DNA of 64,000 nucleotides. Origin: Anarhynchus alexandrinus. Taxonomy: Eukaryota > Chordata > Aves > Charadriiformes > Charadriidae. The stretch's first letter is position 1. Each line of letters begins with the position of its first letter. Location: NCBI GenBank assembly GCA_008711295.1, contig VUYV01000123.1:1486177-1550176 (forward strand), in the 5' to 3' direction. Of this stretch, positions 1 to 12,900 are shown piece after piece. Below the pieces are notes generated by a model, which saw only the letters and a list, made by a program, of their open reading frames with translations, was not told the origin of the DNA and made no database searches. The position numbers and the translations under genes are program-made.

Positions 1-284
1 CATGACCCTTTAAAGCATGAATCACTCATCACTATGGTGTTTACTATCAAGAAGTACAGGATAAGTTAATTTTAAGTCTACAGAAAATAAAGAAAACTCT
101 TGTTATCATAGATTGGATCAGATCTTACTTGTCTCCTTGATTACTGAGGTTATGCTATTTATCCTTAATATTGTGGTTTTCCTTGACAGTATTACATCAC
201 CACCTTCTTTCCCTTGTTTTATTCCCTTTGCATACCTAAACCATCAGTCATTCTTCAGAATATTTTAGGTATGTTTTACGTCAA
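1..284. other. AT-rich single-copy-looking sequence
   Basis: No open frame, repeat or RNA motif that I can recognise. It is the left flank of the LTR that follows, and its last five bases (gtcaa) may be that element's target duplication. Confidence 0.5.
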
Positions 285-1219
285 TGTGGTGGGTTGATCT
301 TGGCTAACTGCCAGAGTCCCATCCAGCCACCCTCTCACTCCCCCTCCTTCATGGGACATGGGGAGAAAATAGGATGGAAGAACTCATGGTTCAAGGTAAA
401 GACTGGGAGATCACTTAGCAATTATCATCACAGGCAAAACAGACGCAGTATGAAGAAAAATAGTTTAATGTATTACCAATTAAAATAGAGTTGGATGTTG
501 AGAAACAAAGCTAAAAACTAACACACCTTCTCCCCTGTTTTTCCAAGGCTCCACTTCACTGCTTCATTTATAACTCTTTTATTGCCTTCCACCCTCCCCA
601 AGCAGTGCAAGGGTGGGGGAATGCAGGGGACTGAGGTCAGTTCATAAGAGCTCCTGTCTGCCACCCCTTCCTGCTCACACATTTCCCCTCCAGCATGGGT
701 CATTCCCATGGACTGTAGTCCTTCAGGATAAACCTGCTCCAGCATGGGTCCTCCATGGGCTACAGCTTCCTTCAGAGCATACCCTTTTGCTCCAGTGTGG
801 TGCTTCAGTGTGGGTATCTGCTCCATCATGGTCCTCTCCATAGGCTGCAGGGAAATACATGCTTCACCATGGTCTCTCCATGCGCTGCGAGTGAATCACT
901 GCTCAGGTGCCTGGAGCCTCCTCCACCTCCTTCTCTGACCCTGGTGTCTGTGGGATTGTTTCTCACACTTTTTTTTTTTATCTACTCTTCTCTGTTACAC
1001 ACTGCTGCTCTGCATTTTTACCCTTTCTTTAATATGTTTTTCACAGAGGCACCACCAGCTTTGCTGATTGAGTTGGCTTTGGCTAGTGGTGGGTCTGTTG
1101 CCGAGCTGGCTGGAACCATCTGTGTCCCACTCCAGGCAACTCTTGGCCTCTTCTAACATAGGCCACCCCTGCAACATACACCCCCGCCGCCCAAAACCTT
1201 GCCGTGTACACCCAGTACT
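285..1219 (-). mobile_element. Solo LTR, avian ERVL-type, decayed
   Basis: The + strand begins TGTGGTGGGTTGATCTTGGC and ends near cccagtact. It shares blocks in the same order with 57135-58242: the start, an A/T-rich stretch with attaccaattaaa, a region of repeated 'ctccagcatgggtcc' and 'ggctgcag' phrases, and a 3' block with 'aatatgttttt-cacagaggcaccaccagc'. The flanks gtcaa (280-284) and gtcag (1220-1224) match at four of five bases, which fits an old 5-bp target duplication. The sense strand is taken as minus because the better-preserved copy reads a TATTTAAG-like box on that strand. No gag, pol or env is attached, so it is a solo LTR. The ERVL class is from memory of bird LTRs. Overlapping short ORFs here are by-products of the internal repeats. 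Confidence 0.7.
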
Positions 1220-2194
1220 GTCAGGAACTTTATTGCATCTGCTGCAGTCTGTTGACCCTCACTTCATGTCCCTTCCTATCTGTAGTGGTCTTCAAACATC
1301 TTCCATCTAGTTTACATCAAGATTGAGCTGAGTTAAATGCAAGTAACATATTCTTTGTTACACAGTCAGCTTTTTCTCAGTTTCTTGACTGACGACTTAG
1401 CTGTACATGTAGGCTTTGGGACTTACCATACTATCTGCACAACAGTACCTCCCACTGATTCAGTAAAGTATGTTTGTTCTTTGTGATGAGTTGAAAAATT
1501 TGTATTTGGAAGAACAAGTTTCCTCATCGTCGTGGTCCATTAGCTGTTTTTTCATCATGCACCTATTAATATCAAATCTAACCCCAGATGACAAATATTC
1601 AACTTATTATTAATTTATTTCCATCATCCCCCAGACTACTGGTGTTATTTTAGCACTTCCATTATATGAGTAACCTACTTCTATGTAAAGCCAAGAAAAG
1701 GAAATTCTGATTTTATTTTTTCTTATACTTTCCCCAGAATAGAATTTTTAGCAGAAAATTTTAGGGAAAAAAAAAATTTATTGTATTCATGGTTTTAGAC
1801 TAAATGGTTTGGAAATTTTCTCTTTAGATTTGAAATGTAACAATGGTACATTTTACTCTTTGAGATTCCCAGTTTGAGGTCTTCCAGGTTGCTCAGGAAA
1901 AAATGCATGTCCCATTGGTGTATCTAAAAGTCCAGCTTTAAAGTGTTTGGGAACTGGCAGAGCAAACTTTTTACTTTTAGATTCACATCTTCAGGGTTAT
2001 TTTTCTACAGTAATTCTCAAAAATGTTATTTCTTATATGTAAGAAAGATATGACTTTCAAAACTAGAAGACAGCTCAGATGTGTTCCCTTCTCCAGTCAA
2101 TGTGCTTTTTAAAAGTTATTTTGGAAATAACAAGAAAAGAATTCATTAGTGTAGAGTACATATTTTATTTTTAAATTTCAAGCAGAGATNTGAA
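1220..2194. other. AT-rich intergenic or intronic sequence
   Basis: No coding frame or recognised repeat. It holds a short A-run near 1770 and ordinary AT-rich sequence. A single undetermined base (n) lies at 2190. Confidence 0.5.
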
Positions 2195-2702
2195 AAGGAG
2201 GTGAAAGGGAAAGGAAAAAAAACCCTCCTGGGTTGAGATAAAGACAGATTAATAGAAACAATGACAGAAAAGGAAAATAACAATAATAATTACAATAATA
2301 GCAATAATAAGAATCATAGAATCATAGAATGGTTAGAGTTGCAAGGGACCTTAAAAATCATCTTGTGATCATATTGACAAAAGTCACCCTCTCCACCTGG
2401 TGAATTGGCACCATCCTGAGCAGTGACTGCAGATTCTGCCGCCCAGCCCCTTCCCCTGGCTAACCCCATTTATATACTGAGCATGATGTCTATGGTATGG
2501 AATATTCCATTGGCCATTCCATTGTTATGTCTAGGCTCCTTCTCAGCTTCTATGAGAAGCTGAAAAAAAATCTTTGAAAAATATAAACATCACCTGGCAA
2601 CAACTAAAACAATAAGCATTACTGATATTCCTTTCATGCCAAATCTGAAACCCAGCAACCACTAGAAAGAAAATTAACTCTGTCCCAGCTGAAATCAGGA
2701 CA
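2195..2702 (-). mobile_element. Decayed avian ERV LTR fragment
   Basis: Several phrases occur in the same order as in the LTR at 34422-35004: 'gggttgagataaagacag', 'tatactgagcatgatgt' followed by 'ggtatggaatat', 'caacaactaaaac' and the end 'aaattaactctgtcccagc'. On the minus strand the 'atatactgagcatgatg' block reads as a TATA box region, so the element points left. The outer end is missing or unrecognisable, and the copy is interrupted by a short CR1 tail. Many substitutions indicate an old insertion. The exact LTR family is not resolved. Confidence 0.6.
2313..2365 (-). mobile_element. CR1 3' tail nested in the LTR
   Basis: It reads gaatcatagaatcatagaat, then 'ggttagagttgcaagggacc' and 'ttaaaaatcatctt'. 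This is the reverse complement of the terminal 50 or so bases of CR1 with two octamer repeats. It is a strongly 5'-truncated copy, which is normal for target-primed reverse transcription. It sits inside LTR sequence, so it inserted after that LTR. Confidence 0.75.
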
Positions 2703-5700
2703 TGTGTATTGCAATTGCTCTATTTTGCTATGTGCCACTTACATTTGTATAATATTTTCAGTATAATTTATATCAGAAATCCCATGAAACATCAACTATC
2801 TCAAAGTAAGTAAATTTCATATTAAATGTTACATCTTCCATGTGTGCCATATCTGAAATACTTTGGTCAGAGAGTATTGGACTCTCACAACTAAGCACCT
2901 CATCTCGGTAATCTTTCCTTTTAATTCTTGGTGGCTTCCCGCCCTACATTCTTGCTCTTTTAATATCTGCAATTTTTGTATAAACTCCAGAGATTCCATT
3001 ACTTGGCGTGTAGATAGAGAGTGAAACAATAGGTCTCTAATTTTCTCAGGCAAGCAGCTCACCTGAAAACTATAAGTATGTGAAGCATTCCATATATACA
3101 ACATTGATTCTTCCCTTCCCTATAAACCAGTATATGCACAAGCCATGAAGCTCAGTGTCTATTTCATGCTTGACAGAAGCTCCACAATGCTTGACTAGGT
3201 GGATCAAAGTTATGTTTGCAAATTTGTTGCCATATGTTTTAGCAGAATAAACTATTTGGTATTCTACTTTTTTATTCAGTTTATTTTGGACCATTATAGG
3301 AAATAAACAGAACTCTGAAATTTTGTGCAATATACAGTCTCTGGTATGCTATATTGAAGTATATAGTATTATTAATGTACACATCAACAGCAAACACGTG
3401 TGTTTATATATGCACACAACTTAGTCAGGGATAATCAATTGAAATTCTCCATTCCTAATCTGAATATCACCAGCTCAGCTAATACAGTTCATATTGAATA
3501 TTTATAAACCATTTTTCTCTGTGACAGAGCTTCAGTGGGGATAAACATAAAACAGACTTGCACTGGGCACAAATAAAACAAAATAATTCAACCTGGGAAT
3601 GACAGAGTCAAAATATCTTGCAATACAAATATATATTCTTTTACTATATTAACTATTGCCCCTTTGCAGTTCCTTTAAGTGGGGATTGGTGCAGCTGCTC
3701 TACAACGAGATAACTCATCAGTGTTCAGACAATCCTCTCTAAATCTTAGTAAAGATTTTGTTCAGATAAATGCTCAGAAGAGGAAAAATGAAAAAGAAAA
3801 GACAGAACCCTTATGTGTACATTGTTTCTTTGCTGTTGTTATATCCATCACAGTAAGACTTGAGTACTATGTTAGGCATATCTTTTACTCACTGTACCTT
3901 CCTTTCTCTTCTCAGCAGTGCTACTAAATACTGCAAAGGAGTACTCCAACACCTTTTTAAGGGCTGGCAGCCATTCTGCTGCTTAGCCATTATGAAGATC
4001 TAAAGCTACTAAACAAATGTTGGAGAAGAGAAAAAATGCTGGATAAAATGTACTTTTGATAATTTTAACTATGTAAAAAAAAAAACAAAAACAAAACAAA
4101 ACCACCTTTCTTCCAAGATTTTCTTTTTCCTTTAAAACAAACTAACAACAACAACAACAAAAAATTAAAAAAATAATTAGATTCTCACATCACCACTTCT
4201 AGAAATAAGTCTCTATTCTATTATAGAAATAGAAATCGTGTAACAGGGAATGAATGCAGGGACTGTTTTGAACTGTCATGGGATCAGAGGAGATGAGTAT
4301 AATGTTCTCTTCTAAGTATGACTTTAGTTTGAGTAGTGCCTGATAGCTAGACACCTTACTATTACCAGCTGTAATGTCTACTGTGATTGACACTTAAAGT
4401 GCTGTAACATAGTGCAATAAAGACAATATAGACTTACTTTGTTTCTAAGCATAAGGCACACTTTGCTTGGATAGAACTAGAATTTCCCTTCACAAATCAA
4501 TTGAGAAATGGTTCATAGCATGGAAAGAAAAACCAGACAAATTGTTTTATCTCTGTCCACATACGCTTGAGTCTTCAACTTATATCCAAAAATTTAAGTT
4601 ATGCCTCACCTTTCACTAAAAGAAAGTGCAGAATGAATATATACTCTGAAAAAGCTCAGGAGCCTGAATGGGTCTGCAACAAATATCCACACTTTGCTTT
4701 TTGTACTGTGTGCCACAGAGGTTGTTTCCTTTGTCCTACATGAATCAATGACAATGTTTTAGTGGTTCAACTGTAATTGGTCTCAGTTTATGGTGGATCT
4801 CATTCAATTTTGAGTCACTAGAGAAAATGTATTTATGAGTACTTGTGCCAAACAGCATTTCTATTGCAGTTCTTTCCCCTTTTAGTGAATGAGGAAAGTA
4901 AAAAGTACTTTTCACTGTAAGTTTTCTGGTCTTTAGATTTAAACTACCATGAGAGAGAAATGTATGCATCGAACTACTGGTGCAATGCATTCTTTGAATA
5001 TATATTGTTTATTTCATTACTTGTTTTTCAGATTAAAAATGTTTTGATAGTCAGAGATGAAAAACATCTTTCTGAACAGCTGACAGGATGTAACTGAATG
5101 CAGAGATCTCCTTTTTATGTTCTTTGTGTGTTTATGTTGTGTGTTTAGCTCCTATTAATGAGTATTTCACGAAGAGATCACACCATAAATTAAGAATTGT
5201 ATTGTTAGTTTTGCAATTAAATATTAAATATAAGAATATTTATAGGCTGTAAAAAAAGATAAAACGTAAATGTTGCTATTTAGTTCTTCTAAATTACACA
5301 GGCAATACAAAAGTAATTGAACTGCTATTAATAGACTGTAATGTATAGTAAAACATTTTATTGGTGTTTAGCAAGATAATTAAAGCAAGTAAATTAGATA
5401 TTAACAAGGTTATTAAAAGCTGGTATTTACAGACTGATACCATATCTATTTACTTAAAATTAGTATTACCAATGTTAATTAAAGGCTTAATTAGCAGAAA
5501 GAATATACACATGTGGGCCACTGGACAGATTTACCAGGCTGAGAAAATGAACAGTGTAATTCTCAATAGAAGACTCTCTTGTCTGGGATTTCTAGTGCAT
5601 ATTCTTACATTTTAAGGTTCTAAAGCTACCAGAACTGAGAGTCTCAACTGATGTTTTTGCTAGCAAACCTGTTTAAGCAAAAGTAGTCACAGCTACAAAT

Positions 5701-5811
5701 GTCTTGGTTCTAGGCTGTAACAGGCAGAAGTCTGGCTATCTCTTTGTGTACTATGTACACCTGACTAAAGCACAAGTACTTGGGTATATTTAAAAGTTCT
5801 AACTGGCTTTA
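2703..5811. other. AT-rich sequence without recognisable genes
   Basis: About 3.1 kb with only short chance ORFs (91 codons or fewer, poor composition). The only structure seen is the A-rich simple repeat listed separately. No RNA gene or old repeat is recognised. Confidence 0.5.
4074..4161. repeat. A-rich simple repeats (CAAAA)n and (AAC)n
   Basis: An A-run leads into caaaaacaaaacaaaac units (4074-4103). About 45 bases later there is an (AAC)n run of six or so units ending in A-runs. Ordinary low-complexity sequence, possibly the remains of an old poly(A) tail, but no LINE or SINE body is visible next to it. Confidence 0.7.
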
Positions 5812-6487
5812 GCTTGGGATACTGGTGGATGAAAAACAGGATATGAGCCAGCAATGTGTGCTTGCGGCCCAGAAGGCCAATCATATCGTGGGCTGCATCA
5901 AAAGAAGCATGGCCAGCAGGTAGAGGGAGGTGATTCTCCCCCTCTACCATGCTTTTGTGAGACCCCACCTGGAGTACTGCATTGAGCTCTGGGGTGCCTG
6001 ATACAAGAAAGGCATGGACCTGTTATAGTGGGTCCAGAGGAAGGACAAAAAAGGCTGGAACACCTCTCCTATGAAGAAAGGCTGAGAGAGTTGGGTTGTT
6101 CAGCCTGGAGAAAAGAAGGCTCTGGGGACACCTTTTCACAGCCTTTCACTCTATAAGGTGGTCTTATAAGAAAGATAGAGAAAAACTTTTTACCAGGGCT
6201 TGTAGTGACAGGACAAGGGGCAAAGGTTTTAAACTGAAAGAAGGTAGGTTTAGATTGGACTTAAGGGAGAAATTTTTGACTATGAGAGGGGTGAGACAGT
6301 GGAACAGGTTGCCTAGAGAACTTATGGATGTCCCATCATTGCAAGTGTTCAAGGTCAGGTTGGATGGGGCTTTAAGCAACCTGGTCTAGTGGAAGATGTC
6401 CCTGCCCATGGCATGGGTATTGGACTAGATGATCCTTAAGGGTCCATTCCAATGCAAACCATTTTACAATTCTATGATTCCATGATT
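5812..6487 (+). mobile_element. CR1 LINE, 5'-truncated, RT C-terminus to 3' end
   Basis: The broken frames encode the end of CR1 ORF2 and its typical C-terminal blocks: an '[12 protein letters not shown]'-like stretch, 'HLEYCIELW', 'SLEKRRLWGHLF', then 'RFRLDLREKFLTMRGVRQWN' and 'RLPRELMDVPSLQVFKVRL'. The 3' UTR runs through 'ctagtggaagatgtccctgcc' to attctatgattccatgatt. Stops (for example 'aggtagagg' at 5920 and 'ttatagtggg' at 6023) and frame changes near 6045 and 6100 make it dead. The longest frame is 97 codons (6096-6389). It belongs to the same 3'-end type as 28600-32375. Confidence 0.92.
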
Positions 6488-8075
6488 ATGGAAAACTAAC
6501 GTACCTTACATTAATAAATATACATGTATCCATTGCAAATTCTGTATGCATTTTTCCTCACATACAAAATGTGCTATAGCTTCAGTAACTTTTAAGACAA
6601 CCAAGAAAATTACTCAGCACTTTAGCACTTTTTGTATTTGAAGACAAACGGTTAAGTCACAAAATCTGGATGAAAGGTTTTTTTCTAGTAGTACTTCATA
6701 TATATACCAGTAAGAAAGCTAATATTTAGAGTTAATCTACATATTCAAAAGTATTTTAAAGGTTGTAGCTGCATTTCACTGGTGTTTCCTCCTCATTCCC
6801 CACTACCAACAGTAGTGAACTTGTGAATATTGAGGCTCCCCTTTAGAATACCAAAGAAAGTGTTCCACAAGATGCAAAATATTTGCCTCCTTTATAATGT
6901 ACATATATGTACATTAATGTATAATGTATATATTATAATTTCTTTCCAGTTATTAGGTGTTATGAAATATCACTATGCATTTCAGTTTTTCAGGTATTCT
7001 AGATTTATTCTCTTTGTTTGAACAGGAAACATGCTATACTAGAATTTGGTTTTAATCTGCTCCTCTCAAGAAATGTCGCTTTGTTAGACCCTAAAAGTAT
7101 ATGTATTGATGATTGTGACATGTATTTTACTGAGCTGATTCACATTCACTGCACACTTTTTAATACACATAGAAAAACTTGAGCATATTAATATATGTCT
7201 TGAAAATGTGCATTTTTTTCATAGTTGACTTGAGGAGCTGATTACTTTTGTAACAGTGAAGTCATCTGTGCGTTATGGTTTTGTTCCTTCATCTACACAG
7301 CTATAAGATTTCCTTCAGGTTGACTTATGGTTATACCTTAGAGTAACTCATTGGCTTTTAAATTAAAGTGTGCAGAAGGTTAAGAAGCTGTCTGCAGGGA
7401 AGGTTAAGAAGCTGTGTGAGGGTTTCTTTCCTTATTTTATGTGTTTGACTTTGGTCCTTGAACAATTCTGAATCTACATATATATTTATGAAGAACCACA
7501 TGGGCAGGGAAAAAAAAAGTAAAATCTGAGGGGTTTTATTAATTGTTGAAGATTCTAACATCTCAGAAAACTGTAAAAGCACACTGACACCACTGTTTTT
7601 AGAACTTAACTAAATCTGTTTCCTTTTTCATCCACATAAAGTTGTGTTTAAATATTTTTTCTTTTCTAAAACTTAGCAATTAATGAGATGTGTGTTTTCA
7701 GAAAAACAGCTTTTGCATTCATTAAAAAAAACCACTTTGCAATAATTGTCTTTCAAAAATATTTTTCAGTGAAACAGATTCCTTAGTTCATCTTTTATTA
7801 ATTGCAGTTACAGATTGCATGAATGAACAACTCTACTAGGCAGATCTTCAGTGTACTATTCAGATGCAAGAAATAAGATTTAAAGATATGAATAAATTAT
7901 AAAATAGACTCAGAATATGAACTGTTGTGGTTTTGCCTTTGTAAAACTGGTTTTTAGCATCCTTGGGAGAATTTAAAATGTCAATAGATATTTTTCAGTT
8001 TCAGTGTTTGTCAGAAACTATGCTCTAGTCCCTTAGTTATGTTTTTGGCCCTTCACTAGACTTTCTACGGTATAC
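6488..8075. other. AT-rich sequence without recognisable genes
   Basis: Only short chance ORFs. Around 6900-6945 there are short alternating purine-pyrimidine runs (acatatatgtacattaatgt), and at 7375-7422 a two-copy tandem duplication. Nothing else is recognised. Confidence 0.5.
7375..7422. repeat. 24-bp tandem duplication, two units
   Basis: gaaggttaagaagctg occurs at 7375 and again at 7399, directly adjacent. The last eight bases of each unit differ slightly (tctgcagg versus tgtgaggg). The level of divergence indicates an old local duplication. Confidence 0.85.
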
Positions 8076-8485
8076 CAACACCACAGTAGTCTAGGTGTGG
8101 CCTCACCAGTGCTGAGTAGAGAGGAAAGTTCACCTCCCTTGACCTGGTGGTGATGCTCTGCCTAAATGTTGGAACCCAGAGGCTGTTAGACTTCTTTGGT
8201 TCAAGGGCACATTGCTGGCTTGTGATCAAATTTTGGTCCACTAGGACTCCGCAGTCCTGCAAAGTTGCTTCCCAGCCAGTGGGAAAAACAATTTCCAGTG
8301 TTGGCACATGGATTTTTTTGTTTGCCATGTTAAAGATTTTGCATTTCCCTTTGTTGAATTTCATGAGGTTCTTGTCAGGCCATTTATCCAGCCTGTCCAG
8401 GTCCTCTGAATGGTAACAATCTAGTATATAAGCCACTTCTCTCAGTTTTGTATCACCTACAAGTTTCTCAACTCTGGAGGTCTCT
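8076..8485 (-). mobile_element. CR1 LINE internal fragment, both ends missing
   Basis: The minus strand encodes a 123-codon open stretch (8065-8436) with CR1 reverse-transcriptase C-terminal blocks: 'DLDRLDKWPDKNLMKFNKGK', 'LEIVFPTGWEATLQDCGVLV', 'SQQCALEPKKSN' and '[17 protein letters not shown]'. The right end fades near the 'KFADD' region (caagtttctcaactctg). The left end stops without the terminal part of ORF2, the 3' UTR or the octamer tail. Most CR1 copies keep their 3' end, so this piece was probably cut by a later deletion. Confidence 0.88.
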
Positions 8486-9059
8486 AAAATATCTATAGCT
8501 ATTTTACGTTTCTACTTCTTATTTTGTGAGTGTTATCACATTAGTATGGTCATGAGCACCTTTAAGTACTAATAAAAATCAGTAATTAAAAAAAAAACCA
8601 AACCAGTTAATACTGTTTTTTTAAAATGACATTCAAATTTTACTAAGTGTAAGTTATCTCATTCTGAAGTAGGCTTTTAAAGTAGGACATGTGAATCACA
8701 GCGAAAAAGTGTCAGTTTCTCTCCCTTTACAGTAAAGGTACACTGGAATGTCTAGCAGAGATGCTTACAGTTGAGTGAGATTAATACTCACCCACAGTTC
8801 CTTTCACCTTCAGAATTATTCATATCCTTTAGATGTTCATCCCCATTTGCATAAAGTGGACCCCTTTGGAGTCCAGTTAATCAATAAGACACTCAATACT
8901 CCTTTTCAAAAGGCAATGGTTAGGATGTTTCAGAAACTAAGTGTCTTAAATTCTGTGTTCATTAGTATGTTTTATGTCCACAAGGCATACAGCTTTTTGC
9001 TATACATGTCTACATAAAAACATGTATGTGTATGCATATCTACAAGTATATACATATAT
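8486..9059. other. AT-rich spacer between two CR1 pieces
   Basis: No recognised feature other than an A-run at 8588-8597. CR1 fragments in opposite orientation lie on either side. Confidence 0.5.
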
Positions 9060-9994
9060 GTGCTTTTTAACGTTTTTATAAATGATCTGGATGCAGGCAT
9101 CAAATGTACATTAAGTAAGTTTGCCAATGATCCTAAACTAGGAGAAGCTGTGGACTCCCTTGAGGGTAGACAGCCCTTACAGAGATAAACTGGATAGGTT
9201 AACAAGATGGGCAATCACCAGCTGTGTGAAATTTAACAAGAGCAAGTGCCAGATTCCCCAACTGGGACAGGTTAATCCTCATTGTACAAACTGGGGGACA
9301 AAAAGCTGGAGAGCAACCATGCAGAAAGAGGCCTGGGGCTTTGGGATGATCACAAGTTGTGTATGAGTCAACAGTGTGCCCTGGCAGCCAAAAGGGTAAG
9401 GCATGTCCTCAGGTGCGTCAAGCACAGCACAGCTTGCTGCTCCAGGGAGGTGATTGTCCCACTCCACACTGCACTGGTGCGTCCCCACCTCAAGTACTGT
9501 GTGCAGTCTTGAGCACCTCAATATAAGAAGGACATCAAACCATTAGTGTGTCTAGAGGAGGGTGTCCAAGATGGTGAAAGGCGTTGAGGGCAAGACTTAC
9601 AAGGAGCAGCTGAGGTCAATTGGCTTGTTCATCTTGGGGAAGAGAAGGCTGAGGGATGACCTCATTGTAGTCTACAACTTCCTGAAGGTGGACAGTGGAG
9701 GGTGAAGTACTGATCTCCTCTCTCTGGTGACCAGCTGTAGGACACAAGGAAATGAAATGAAGCTGTGTCAGGTGAAGTTCGGGCTGGACGTTAGGAAAAG
9801 GTTCTTCACTGAGAAGATGGTTGCTCATTGGAACAGGCTCCCCGGGGAAGTGGTCACGGTACCGAGCATGTCAGATTTCAAGGAGCATCTGGACAACGCT
9901 TAGTCATAATTTTAGGTAGTCTTGTGAAGGGTAGGGAGTTGGACTCAATGATCCTTATGTATCCCTTCCAACTTGAGAGCGATTCTATTCTATA
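9060..9994 (+). mobile_element. CR1 LINE, 5'-truncated, RT palm to 3' end
   Basis: It starts with 'gctttttaacgtttttataa' and 'atgatctggatgcaggcatc', the CR1 block just before the catalytic FADD motif. That motif is here changed to 'KFANDPKL' (tttgccaatgatcct). Downstream frames carry 'LDRLTRWAITSCVKFNKSKC', 'ALVRPHLKYCVQS', 'GLFILGKRRLRDDLIVVYNF' and the HWNRLP-type block. The 3' UTR ends 'ccttatgtatcccttccaac' then gattctattctat. This tail (gaagggtagggagttggact) differs from those of the other copies here, so it belongs to another subfamily. Frames are broken at many points. Confidence 0.9.
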
Positions 9995-12900
9995 TACACA
10001 CATGAATGAAAGAATATATGCAGAAAAGTTAGCCAAACGATTTCTGTGTATGGCCCAAATAATACTGGATTTGAATTCCAGGTAGTTTTTGTATGTGCTT
10101 TTCCACTATGGGCCTAAATTTATGCAGTGGCCCTATTTCAGACTGCAGAAAAAAAAAAAAAAGAAAATAATTGTTACACCATATACTGTGAGGAAAATAA
10201 GATAATTACAAGTTGCAGTTCCAACCCCAAAGGATTTAGGAATACAGCCTAAGGTGGTTACTATTTTGTATTCCTACATCCAACAGCTTCAATCTCTAAG
10301 TGTCCCACGTGGTTCACAAGCCATTCAATCAAAAGAACAGTCTGAAATGCAAAACAAAACCAGGCCTCTGCAAAGCTGCTTCTTCAGTCTTAGATCACAG
10401 TAGATCTTTTTATGGAATCAAAACCAGTACCAGTTCGTGAAACCTTGGTTTAGGCCATTCATCAGATTTCATAATGCTTTTCATTATCACTCTCTTTTCC
10501 CAAGGTCCATGGAATGGTAAATCTTTCAGTCTTATACTATTATCTTAAATCTCATTTATCACAACAAAAAACAATATCAAACATTACTTTATAGCTCACT
10601 GTTTAGTATGTTTTACACAACAGAATCTGGAAAATTGGATGTAGCATACGTAGAACAGGTGAAGATATTATCTTGTATCTCTCAGAACATTCAAAATTTC
10701 TTTGTTGCTATTGATTGGGTGATTTTTATTTTTTTTAAATCTGTATGGGGTTGTTCAATATTTAGAGGACATTGTCAAGATAACATACTTAATTTGGATT
10801 ATATTATCCAAATCTACTTTATACTACAGGTATTCTTCTTGGTATATGCCACTGATTGCTATTTTTTCATGGATTTTTTTTTTTCCCCATTTTATTACTT
10901 ACCCTGCCCATAGAGTACAAGAAATGAAATGTCTCTCCTCATGCTGATAACTAACTGTACAGATGAATCTGTTTCTTAGAACTCAGCTACTCCAGGTATT
11001 CTTGGGTGTGGGACCATTGTAGTTCATACTGCTTTTCCTGACAGAGCTTCACCACAATATCAGTAAAGTCCAGAAGTTCTGAGAAAAATGTAATAAAAAG
11101 AATAATATTGAATCCAATTTTGGGTCATGACATAGAAATAAATAAAGGAGAGATAAAGCCATGAGTGAAATACCATTCATATTCACACAGAATATATTTG
11201 TTAAAATTCATACAAGTTGCAAGGTCAAGTACTTCAGTTAAGAATGGCAGAAATTGAATGCTCTGTGGAAATCTCATGTCTCTGTGTTCTTGACACAGGT
11301 ATCATGATGTTGAATTTAATTACTTGATCAAATAATCTCTTGTTAAAGCTTTTTGTTACTGTTGCACCATGAATTCATGCTTTATGTACTGCACATTATT
11401 CACTCCCTGCTTCAGAAGTGGAAGTTTCTTCTGCTTGTACCTGTAGTGTTACTGTGGCAGTATGAATATGCTTCATGACTTAATTTCAAAACTGTTACAT
11501 GAATAGAAATATATTATTATCCCCATTTTATAAAGGAAAAATGAGGAGAGATTAAGGTAAATTTTTTTCACTAACCTTGAGTCTCAATGTGACAGTGTTT
11601 CAGGTTACTTAGTTGTTTACAATACTCCTGTTTCCCATTTGCCTTATTCATTTTACTCCCCAAGCTTCCAAATTTGAATTACCCTTTCATACTTCTTCTG
11701 TATCCTCAGAGCTTCTCTCTACACCTTCTAAATTTTTAATTAATTTTCTCATTGATCAGTATATAAAACCAGGTTGTGAGCAGCATGAAATTAATTCTGT
11801 CTAAATTTGGCCTTTACTAGTTCAATACCTAATCAGAGTCATAATTAATGAAGAGATACAGACTTCAACAGAGGGAGCTTCAAAATGTGTCTATTAAACA
11901 TGTCTCTTAGAACAACATAAATGATGCTCTGGAAGTGCCTGAACCTAATGGACCTGATAGCCTGGAGGTCTTGCTTATATTGCCCCTAAATATAGTATGC
12001 AAGCTCTATCTTTATGTGGGATAAATTCCATTACAAGCATTGCACTGTGGTGAGTGCAATTTGGACTACTTAGGACCAGTGTAGAAGCAGGTTGAGATAA
12101 AACTAAAACTGACCAAAGAAGAGAACATCAAAGGTCTCACTTAGAGAAAGATAACTAGAAATTCTAGTAATTTTCAGACATAACACTTTTTTTAAATCTT
12201 CATACTTTTACTTATTTGCTGTTTGCCTGTCTATGCATCCATTTTTCCAGAACAATTTGGCAAAATTTCACAGACATTAATATTGTTCTGCTTTCGTCCA
12301 TTTCGCTTACAGTGATTACAGTCTCATAAATAGGATACTATTGATTCCAAGCAAATGAAAATAAATTCTTGCCTGAAGTTTTATCTTTTTGGGACATTAT
12401 TACAGGTCAACCATACCTTGTAGTACTTTGATTAAAAGTAAACATTTCAGGAGGAAAATTTGTTTGCTTGTCTTCTATTATAGAGTACTGAAGAAAAAAC
12501 TGTTCAGTCATACATTTTAAAAAATAAAAATACTACTTAGAATTCAGAACCATATGCTAGGAAGTTTTACTAAAGCAGTGTTTTCTGCTTTCATACAATA
12601 TACATTAAAAAAAAAAAAAAACAAACACAAAAAAGCATATCATTTTTATTGTCACAGTGAAATAATTATTTTGGAAATATAATTCTATACAATGCTTGTT
12701 ACTTTTTCTGCTCTATACATGAATAAACTGCATGACCTCTGAAAACATAAATGAGATAAAATATTATCTCCAGTTTCAAAACATTATCTCCAGTTTCTGT
12801 TTGTAATCAGATAGAGAAATATTAGGTCAATAGCACTGGAAAAAGTATGAGGAATCATAATGCTTCAATATTTGAGATTTATGCAATCTCAGGGGAAAAC

